Assembly: GCA_003550325.1 (NCBI GenBank)
Contig: QKWP01000775.1
Coordinates: 26,495-90,494, forward strand
Length of the DNA stretch: 64,000 nucleotides
Origin: Gigaspora rosea
Lineage: Eukaryota > Glomeromycota > Glomeromycetes > Diversisporales > Gigasporaceae
Reading direction: 5' to 3'
In this document: positions 56,783 to 64,000 of the stretch, in pieces
Layout of the letters: the number at the start of each line of letters is the position of its first letter
Position numbering within the stretch: the stretch's first letter is position 1
Program-made: the position numbers and the translations under genes
The notes under the pieces: model-generated
Database searches by the model: none
The model's input: the letters and a program-made list of their open reading frames with translations, nothing else
Told to the model about the DNA's origin: nothing

Positions 56783-57462
56783 ATGAATAATCAGAGAGAA
56801 CATATACAGCGAGTCATCTTATGGAAAAAACAACCAAGAAATAATACCATGAAAAAACTCTTTATTATTTTCATCATTTTGTTAATTATTGTCTACATAC
56901 ATCAACCTTTCACAAAATATAATACGTGCAATTGTAAAAGAGATGATTTTTTCATGGTAGAATTGAAAAAATTATATAAGAAAATCGATCTTTTGTCAAG
57001 ATATGACATTGAGAAAATTGAAATAATTAATACAATGTACGAATCATTCTAATCGAACACAGGAAAGATATAATAAAGGCTATCATAAACGCTAACATTC
57101 GTTTGCTTAATAAAAATGAAAGTTATTTAGTTGAATATGAACCATATTACACATTTATAATGCATATAAGAAAACAACACAAACCCAACGATATAATGGA
57201 ATACATTTGCGACTGCTCAATCTCTATAAATCATGTAAAAAATCTTTTGCATATTTACAACCAGAGGATAAACATTGAAAAAGATCGAAGGGATAAGTTA
57301 AAATTATCAAAAAAGATATTCGACAGTACTTCAGAGAACGAGAGGCGTTCACTGGAAAGATCTATCACAAAAAATATTGTCAATATTTTAGAATATCGAC
57401 CAAGATCATTTATCACCGATCAATTTATTGATAAATTCATTTATTATTTTAATTATCATTAA
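56783..57462 (+). pseudogene. single-pass membrane protein, one frameshift
   Basis: The frame starts MNNQREHIQRVILWKKQPRN and has a hydrophobic segment near residues 30-46 (LFIIFIILLIIVYI) with lysines before it, so it is a signal anchor. Then come TCNCKRDD and a lysine-rich helical stretch to TMYESF. A stop at 57050 follows, but a one-base slip restores a protein-like frame: IEHRKDIIKAIINANIRLLN, continuing into the 57103 frame (YICDCSISINHV, EKDRRDKLKLSKKI, IDKFIYYFNYH). The joined length would be about 226 residues, with CNC and CDC pairs outside the membrane segment. Family not recognised. It follows the same TATA spacing and upstream repeat as the other small genes. Confidence 0.55.
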
Positions 57463-57494
57463 CTTATGAATAAGGTTGTTAAGTATTTTTAACC

Positions 57495-57745
57495 ATCTAC
57501 CGGTAACAAGCCAAATAACACTATTAGGGGTACGATTATTAAATCGGACAAGAAATTAAATGTTTGACAAAGGTTATACTAATAAAAAATTAATAAAAAA
57601 AAAAAATTTTTTTTTATAATGGCAAAATTTTAACTTCTGTTCTATTTGCTATTTTTTTTTATAATGAAATCTAATTCTGCCGTATTTATACAAAATGTGA
57701 AATTTTTGTCTCTTTCTTGAGTGTAGGTGTAATTATCTAATGGCG
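57495..57745 (+). repeat. second copy of the 46290 repeat
   Basis: Matches 46305-46555 in order over about 250 bases with small indels. Confidence 0.75.
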
Positions 57746-57924
57746 GTAAATCATTATTTTCAAAATCAATTGATCCCGATTTTTGAGAAAATTGCTAACT
57801 TTATTTTTCAGGAAATACTTTGTTCATTAAGTAATGCCGTATTTTCTAAGTATTTAAAAAATTGATCTTGTCATATTTAAATAAGTAACCTATTTGATCC
57901 AAAACTAGCAAAATTTATAATAAA

Positions 57925-58350
57925 ACTAAGAGGGTGAATCAAGCAAATTGTTTTTATTGAATTTTTTTTAAACTTTAAATTAACAAAATTAATCAAATTT
58001 AATAAAAATTTTTTAAATAAATTCTATTAAGGCCATGCAAATTAATTAATTGATTTTCATAACCCGGCCGGGTCAAAATTTGTAAACTTCAAAAAAAAAT
58101 TTTTATATGTTTTAATAACCGGGTGGGTTTTAAAAAAAATTTTTATATAAATTTTATAAAATTTTATATATGAGATTTAAAAAAAAAAGCTGGCCGGCCG
58201 GGTCAATTTAAAAGTTTCATGTTATGAAAACCAATTAATTAAATTTGTATGGCCTAATTTAAAAAATTTTTTATTAAATTTGATTAAGCTGTTGCTAGGT
58301 TATTGTTATTCAAAGTTTTTAAAAAATTTAAAAAATTTGCTTGATTTTTG
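57925..58350. mobile_element. copy of the 50707 MITE, split by an insertion
   Basis: GGGTGAATCAAGCAAATT at the left and AATTTGCTTGATTTTTGTCA at the right match the ends of 50707-50946, as do inner blocks (AATCAAATTTAATAAA, TTTGATTAAGCTGTTGCTAG). The middle is interrupted by 58031-58254. Confidence 0.75.
58031..58254. mobile_element. PIF/Harbinger-type MITE inserted in another MITE, TAA duplication
   Basis: It starts GGCCATGCAAATTAATTAAT and ends with the near complement (AAATTTGTATGGCC), with about 33 paired bases, and is flanked by TAA on both sides. The interior carries CCCGGCCGGGTCAA and its complement. Confidence 0.85.
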
Positions 58351-58519
58351 TCAATATTTATAAAATTAAAATTGAGTTCCATTATTAAAATTAATATTTG
58401 TGTTTATTGATTAATTTCAATTAAAAAACAATTCAGGGCAGTTTAATATTAGTAATAATAATTTTCAAACAATTATACATATGTAAATACTATTAAAAAA
58501 TTTACTGATAATTTATTAT

Positions 58520-58665
58520 TTATTTTTTGGAGCCCATTCCCCCAGAATTCTTAAAATATTTGTACGATTAACCTTCTCTTGAACTTTGTTACAAGCCTTC
58601 CTTTTTTGAACCTTGTTTTTTGCTGTTTTCTTTTGATCCTTGATTTTCATTACAATAAGACTGTA
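58520..58665 (-). pseudogene. duplicated 3' tail of the 39601 gene
   Basis: TTTTTTGGAGCCCATTCC, CCAGAATTCTTA, GATTAACCTTCT and AAGCCTTCCTTTTTTGA recur in the same order at 39547-39625. The minus strand would read the basic C-terminal end (KIKDQKK, KVQKRKACN) with extra residues. No 5' part is present. Confidence 0.55.
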
Positions 58666-58710
58666 AGATTAATTTGATCTACATACATCAACATTTTCTT
58701 CTTTTTCTTT

Positions 58711-60001
58711 TTATACATCATCACTACCTTCTATAGACCCATTTTTAGCCAAAATTTTAATGTTATTTTTAGATTGGACTCTAGACAAAGCAACATATAA
58801 TTGTCCATGTGCAAAAACATGCGAAGGAAGATATAATCCAGCATTAGGTAAGGTTTGGCCTTGAGCCTTATTAATGGTCATTGCAAAAGCCAAACAGATT
58901 GGAAACTGGCGACAGGCTAATGTAAAAGGTAATGTTGGATCTGATGGTGTTAGTTGAATTCGAGGAATATAAACTCTTTTGCCAATATGAGTTCCGGTAA
59001 TAATTTCAGCATCAAGAACATGCTGATTAACATGTTTAATAACCAATCTGGTACCATTACAAAGTCCATCAACTGGACTTATATTTCTTAAAAGAATAAC
59101 AGGAGTACTAATTTTTAGTACCAGTTTATGAGGAGGAGTTCCACTTGGAGTAAGTTTATTTAAAAATTCCACAGGAAAATGATTTTGAATATCCTGATCA
59201 TCATCCTCAATAGAATCAGCAGATAAAAAAATAGTATTTTCACCAGGTAGAGTATTAAGAATTTTTTCATTAATATCATCTATATCATCATTTTTTGGTG
59301 TAAGAATAACTCTGTCTCTAAGATAGGTTGAATAATCAGCAGCAGCAGTAGTATGAATATCTTTAAATAGTTCAGATATCAAAGATTCAACCTTATCATC
59401 ATTTAAGACCATAGCATTATCTAATTTAACAATATCTTCACCAATTTTATCATAAGTAGGTTCAGTACCATCACCAATTCTTAATAAATATTGAGCAAAA
59501 TTAATTGCCTTCCCATCATTTCCTTGTATTCTCATATTTGTTCTTAATGCTAATTTTTCAATAGAATCCCATAAATAGGATTTTTTAAGAGAAGCATTAA
59601 TAACTTGAGCAGGATTTTCTCAAACAACTACAGGTAAAATTTGTCTAAAATCACCACCAAATAAAATTACTTTGCCTCCAAATAATTCTTCATTGTTTGT
59701 CCTTAATAGCTTCATCAAGTTTTTCAAAAGCTATTTTGTTTATCATTAGTGCTTCATCCCAAATAATTAAATTAGGTTTTCTGATTAATTCAGCTAAATC
59801 AGATTGAGCACTAATTCTAAAAGTATCATCTTTTGTTAAATTTAGAGGAATTTTAAATCTTGAATGAGCAGTTGTTCCTCCAACTAATAATAAAGCAGCA
59901 ATTCCAGATGAAGCAACTGCAAGAGCAATACCAAAATCTCTTCTTGCTTTTGCTAAAATTAAATTAAATAAAAAGGTTTTTCCACAACCTCCAGAGGACA
60001 T
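58711..60001 (-). pseudogene. PIF1-like helicase (Helitron type), truncated and broken
   Basis: Read from 60001: SSGGCGKTFLFNLILA (Walker A), VASSGIAALLL, TTAHSRFKIP, NLIIWDEALM (Walker B). A slip at about 59700 then leads into NEELFGGKVILFGGDFRQIL, PVVV, TGA at 59620-59622 where Arg is expected, ENPAQVINASLKKSYLWDSI and LALRTNMRI. The clean frame 58711-59535 follows, with MTINKAQGQT and LYVALSRVQ near its end. These are the SF1 helicase motifs of PIF1 proteins, in fungi mostly carried by Helitrons, where the helicase unwinds DNA for rolling-circle transposition. The N-terminal region is missing: the frame is cut at about 60000 where a LINE reverse transcriptase on the other strand begins. 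No Rep domain is in the window. Confidence 0.85.
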
Positions 60002-60497
60002 GTCTCCAAAATGGGGAAATCAGTATGCGCCAAGAGAAGACATCAAAGAGTCATGGTATAAAGACATTATAAACAGTATTACAATAGCTGAGTGGGAACA
60101 AGCCATCAATCAGATAAAGACAAAGATGAAATCAGCACCAGGCATATTGGGGATTATATACCCTCTTATCAAAAACGTAAGCATATACAGATTGTCAAAA
60201 GTCTTAAGGGAAAAAAGAATCTTAAAAGGCAGAAACTTTGCTAGTCTCCCAGAAGAAGGCACAGCTACACCAGTACATTTGATAAACTGTCTAATAGAAG
60301 AGGCCAAAGAAAAGAGGAAGGAGTTATAGATCATGTTCCAAGACATGAAAAAGGCATTCGACTTGAAATGATAGCCCTAGCACTAAAAAGAATCAAGATT
60401 CCAGAAATCCTAGTTTGCTTTATTATTAATCTCTTAAAAACCGAGAAATGGTAGTACTAACAAGCATAGATACAACAGAAAAACTCATAGCAGGGCC
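60000..60497 (+). pseudogene. LINE reverse transcriptase fragment
   Basis: The frame contains ITIAEWEQAINQIKTKMKSA, PGILGIIYPLIKN, then RLSKVLREKRILKGRNFASL, TPVHLINCLIEEAKEKRKEL, a TAG at 60327-60329 where Trp is expected, and IMFQDMKKAFD, which carries the first catalytic Asp region of reverse transcriptases. About 40-50 residues normally between YPLIK and RLSKVL are absent. The frame decays after RIKIPEILVCFIINLLK and meets a tandem array at 60494. This is an internal piece of a LINE next to a broken helicase. Confidence 0.8.
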
Positions 60498-60720
60498 CCA
60501 AAAATTTGAGATAACGCAAATTCCAAAGTCAAATTTTCACGACACTTAGTCGGAGTTTTAAAACTCTGATCAAGCCCCGAAAATTTGCGGAAATACAAAT
60601 TCCAAAGTCAAATTTTCGCAACACTTAGTCGGAGTTTTAAAACTCAATCAAGCCCCGAAAATTTGAGGTAATGCAAATTCTGAAATTAAATTTTCGCAAC
60701 ACTTAGTCAGAGTTTAAAAT
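60494..60720. repeat. tandem repeat, unit about 79 bases, nearly three copies
   Basis: GCCCCGAAAATTTG starts units near 60494, 60574 and 60652; each continues CAAATTCCAAAGTCAAATTT and CACTTAGTCGGAGTTTTAAA. Confidence 0.85.
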
Positions 60721-61069
60721 TTTTCTTCACAGCTATATGTTTGTTTTTTCTTTAAGAAAACATAGTCACGAAGGCTAAAAATACTTTTATCTCGCGATCC
60801 TTCGAGCCAATTTTTATCCTTCAAACAAATTTTTTGTCCGCATCAAAGGTCTCTAAAACTTTTTCTAATTGTTAAATAGAATCTAATCAATACAGATTCT
60901 ATGTGACATAAGTAGTTATGTTTTTTACTATGTAATTCCCATGAAAATTTCCAGGTCACCTGGTTCTGGAGGTTTGCGCTTTATATGTTTTGACTAGTCT
61001 CTAACCTGGTGCGTAGCACTGGGCTTTAACGTTATTAAATAAAACTAAGTTTGTTTTGCTTACTTATCT
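60721..61069. other. gene-free stretch
   Basis: No coding frame or strong repeat is visible. Confidence 0.45.
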
Positions 61070-61220
61070 TAGATACAAAATAGATCTATTTTAATATCAA
61101 ATAAACCTACTTTAGAACCCACTTTAGGTACAAATAGACTTATCTTAGTGATAATTAGACTTATCTTAGATGCCAGATAGACTTATCTTAAGTACCAGAT
61201 AGACCTACTTTAGGTACAAA
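61070..61220. repeat. degenerate tandem repeat abutting the MULE start
   Basis: About six units of 22-28 bases built on TAGACTTATCTTAGGTACCA, with TAGACCTACTTTAGGTACAA as the last, end right at the ATG of the transposase frame. Confidence 0.7.
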
Positions 61221-62950
61221 ATGAACCTATGTGAAGTCGTTCCGTCCACTCATGGCAAGGATAAAATTAATGTTTACGGCTATTTAATGACTAAGGATAA
61301 AAGTCGAAAGAATGCGTTCTATTGGAGTTGCGAAAAGAAGAAATTATTTCAATGTTGTGGGCGTGCTGTAACAAAATTAGTTAACAATGAACATTATCTC
61401 CAAAGTTGGATAGACCACAACCATGTAGCGGACGCGAGCCGATCATATGTTGCAATTACGATTGCCAAAATCAAAGAAAAAGCACAACAATCTAATAACA
61501 GGCCCTCACGAATAGCGCAAGATGCTATTGCCGATAGCCCCCACTTTGTGTACCAATATCTTCCATCTTCCAACGCAATTCGCCAAACTATCCAGAGAAT
61601 TTGGCATCTTGATCTTCCTACCGAACTACTATCTTTAGAAAGTTTAGTCATTCCTCAAAATATGAGAACAACTTTAAGCGGGCATGATTTTTTAATTAAT
61701 GATACAAACATAGGTCAAGATAGAATTCTAATCTTTACAACCGTTGATAATGTGCGCTATCTAAGTCGATCTCCTTTTTGGACCATGGACGGGACCTTTA
61801 AGATGGACCTACTATGTTTAGACAATTATATACAATACATGGTATTTTTTTAACATTTGTTATTTTTTTATGTAAATTTTTAAAATAGCAAGTGTGGGCA
61901 TTATGTAGAATTTTGTCCCGAATTAAGCTTAATTCGGGACAAAATTCAAAATAATACCCACGCTCGCTATTTTAAGAATTTACTGTAATCGCAATTGCAA
62001 TTTAATTGTGTGAATTTGTTACAATAGTGCTATATTTTAATCACAATATGAATAATTTTGTTTAGGATACGTTGGCGGAAGTGATAATTCTAGAATTATG
62101 CCCCTGGTTTTTGTTTTGATGACTAGCAAGACCGAAGAGCTTTATAGGAGAGTGCTTCAAGGTTTAGTAGATTTCGCTGAGGAGAATAATATTAATTTGC
62201 TTCCGCAAATGGTTTTGACAGATTTCGAATCTGCCGCAATAAATGCTATCCAGTTAGAGTTTGAAGACATTCAATGCAAGGGCTGTCATTTCCACTTGGC
62301 ACAAAGTGTCTACCGTAGAATACAAACAACTGGGCTCACAGTACGTTATGGAACCAATGAAGAGTTTAGCTTGCTTATAAGACATATTCTTGCCCTCGCA
62401 TTCTTACCTTATAGTGAAATACTTCAAGCATTCGACGAACTAAAAACCAACCTTCTACCCAAAGCTAATAATATCGTTTAATAGTTTCAGGACAATTACG
62501 TGCATGCAAAGTAAGGCATGTACATAGAAACGGAAGCATAGTTAGATCAGAGCCCTCTTTTCCACCTAACTTGTAGTCGGTAGTCGACAACATTGAACTT
62601 GCCTTTTCCAGGACACAGAATTGTGTCGAAGCATGGCACAGGAGATGGGACATGTTGGTAGGTTGTGCACACGCAGGAGTTTTTAAAATTATAAGGGAAA
62701 TTCAGAAGGAGCAGAACCAGATTCAGCTTAATATCGAAGCTATTATGCAAAGTGCGCCAAGGCCTCCTCAAAGAAGATATACTATTGAGCGCAAACAACA
62801 TATTCAAACGGTATTTAATGATCATCAAAATCGACCTCTCATGGATTTTTTGCGCAGAATTGCGCATAATATTCATTCTAAAAATTTGATGATTTTTTTT
62901 GTCTCTTTTTTGGGATTTTTTTTTTTTGTTTATCATTTTTTGTCATTTTT
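61221..62950 (+). pseudogene. MULE transposase with FLYWCH-type finger
   Basis: The first frame (to about 61848) starts MNLCEVVPSTHGKDKINVYG and has a FLYWCH-like finger (FYWSCEKKKLFQCCGRAVTK, then WIDHNHVAD) and the first DDE block SPFWTMDGTFKMD. After an intron with a MITE-like palindrome, exon 2 starts near 62066: YVGGSDNSRIMPLVFVLMTS, QMVLTDFESAAINAIQLEFE with the second Asp, CKGCHFHLAQSVYRR, the usual MULE order. Stops follow at 62479-62484, then FQDNYVHA, a slip, RNGSIVRSEPSFPPNL, TAG at 62574-62576 where Trp is expected, VVDNIELAFSRTQN and VEAWHRRWDMLVGCAHAGVF. The end is near RRIAHNIHSKNL. Intron phase also differs by one base. This is a decayed DNA transposase; its terminal inverted repeats were not found. 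Confidence 0.85.
61881..61974. mobile_element. 94-base palindrome in the MULE intron
   Basis: TAAAATAGC to GCTATTTTA, with 44-base arms through GAATTTTGTCCCGAATTAAG. Confidence 0.8.
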
Positions 62951-63065
62951 TTGACAAAATTTTTGTTATTTTTGAGGTTGAGTTTTTTTTTGTCATTTTT
63001 TGACAAGTTTTTTGTCTTTTTTTTTGACATTTTTTAAGTTGTTGATTTTTTTTATTTTTGTTAAT
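62890..63065. repeat. T-rich low-complexity tract
   Basis: Irregular repeats of TTTTTTGTCA and TTTTTTGACA directly after the transposase frame. Confidence 0.7.
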
Positions 63066-63354
63066 TTGTCATTTATCACTTATCTATCAGGTATTGCATA
63101 AATAAAATGCTTTTTTAACATTTGTTAAATAAGATATAACCCATTTACTAAGAAAATAAGTAAAAATGATATAATTACCCAATTGTTAATAAAGATATGA
63201 TTTTAATACTCATCAGAAAATACAACTTATTCTCATTATAATGTGGTTATGAGGCTGTTAATAAAAATATTCACTGGATCTTATCTTGAGAGAACATTAA
63301 TCATATACTTGTATTAATCTGAAGTTTAATCTTATTTAACTCGTGATATATTTG

Positions 63355-63501
63355 AGTGCCATCAAAGTAAAATCTGGCATCGAACTTTCAATTATATTTT
63401 GTGTACCGTTAGCCATCTATGAAAAATATATTATGATAGATTTTCCATAGACGACTAACTGCACACAAAATATAATTGACAGGTTTTCCTTTGACGGTAC
63501 T
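63355..63501. mobile_element. 147-base palindrome
   Basis: GTGCCATCAAAGTAAAATCT pairs with its partner ending GACGGTACTT; AATTATATTTTGTGT and the complement form the inner arms. Confidence 0.7.
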
Positions 63502-63654
63502 TATTTATAAAAGTTTATTTATGCAATACTTTGAATCTTTACTGATATATAAATTTTAACTTTTGTACAAATAATTTTCCTCCATACAAATAATTAAAGC
63601 TTCATCAAATAAGGTTAAATGTGCGTTAATACGCATTTCATCAATTCTTCTTCA

Positions 63655-64000
63655 AGTTAAGTATCACGTTGCACCTTTTTTTATATATATATTCAACACT
63701 TCGCTAGATACTGATTCTAACTTTACTTGCATTCATAATCTGAGTCAGGTCAAGTATCGCATTGCACCTTTTTTTACATAAATAATTCAACACTTCGATA
63801 GATACTGATTCTAACTTTTCCTGCATTCATAATCTGAGTCAGGTCAATTATCGCGTTGCACCTTTTTTTATATATATATATTCAACACTTCGCTAGATAC
63901 TAATTATAACTTTCCTGCATTCATAATCCGAGTTAGGTCAAGTATCGCGTTGCACCTTTATTTTTTTTATATATATTCAACACTTCGCTAGATATTAATT
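63655..64000. repeat. tandem array, unit about 93 bases, runs off the window
   Basis: TATCGCGTTGCACCTTT recurs near 63662, 63755, 63848 and 63943; units share TTCAACACTTCGCTAGATAC and CTGCATTCATAATCTGAGT. Unit length varies mainly in the TA run. Confidence 0.9.

Noticed and set aside
28304-62576. Reassigned stop codons (alternative genetic code)
   Set aside because: TAG replaces Trp in some genes and Gln in another, and TGA replaces both Trp and Arg. Intact genes end at ordinary stops. No single reassignment fits.

Overview
The window is very AT-rich eukaryotic nuclear DNA. It holds short GT-AG introns of about 60-90 bases, long intergenic tracts, many fold-back transposable elements, and broken members of the gene families that expand in arbuscular mycorrhizal fungi: tyrosine-kinase-like kinases, Sel1 repeats, F-box/LRR proteins, phosphotransferases, PIF1 helicases, MULE and hAT transposases. 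The best guess is a Glomeromycotina genome, most like Rhizophagus. This is inferred from gene content and style and was not checked by any search.

Layout. 1-1361: intact 5' part of a hAT-like transposase (minus). 1957-2820: 3' tail of a LINE with poly(A). 3967-5939: seven-exon alpha/beta hydrolase (minus) with a 9-base exon and one broken exon phase. 6.1-15.2 kb: non-coding and repeat-rich, with several MITEs, a 1.6 kb terminal-inverted-repeat element and degenerate 80-105 base repeats. 15.2-17.3 kb: kinase pseudogene and scrambled Sel1 repeats. 18.4-27 kb: repeats, including a possible LTR with a 10-base tandem array, nested fold-back elements, and two separate tandem arrays with units near 440 bases. 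28.2-29.5 kb: decayed transposon-type gene. 30-33.3 kb: zinc-finger ORF, a triple-nested inverted repeat and an F-box-like gene with one stop. 34.6-36.2 kb: bHLH-type gene with one stop. 37.2-40.2 kb: two uncharacterised genes. 40.4-46.6 kb: repeats, one small zinc-binding-like gene and an LRR scrap. 47.5-48.5 kb: APH-like phosphotransferase, broken twice. 49.6-53 kb: two Cys-rich mini-genes and a dense run of seven palindromes. 55.5-57.5 kb: two small novel genes. 57.9-63 kb: a MITE inserted in another MITE, a PIF1 helicase cut off beside a LINE reverse transcriptase, and a MULE transposase. 63.36-64 kb: a palindrome and a 93-base tandem array that runs off the end.

The window shows no coherent pathway. 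Its main features are turnover by mobile elements, and the way almost every gene carries only one or a few lesions. Most identifiable nonsense changes fit G:C to A:T transitions (TGG to TAG/TGA, CGA to TGA, CAG to TAG), and several frame breaks sit in homopolymer runs. The first pattern suggests cytosine deamination or RIP-like mutation; the second could be real decay or sequencing error.
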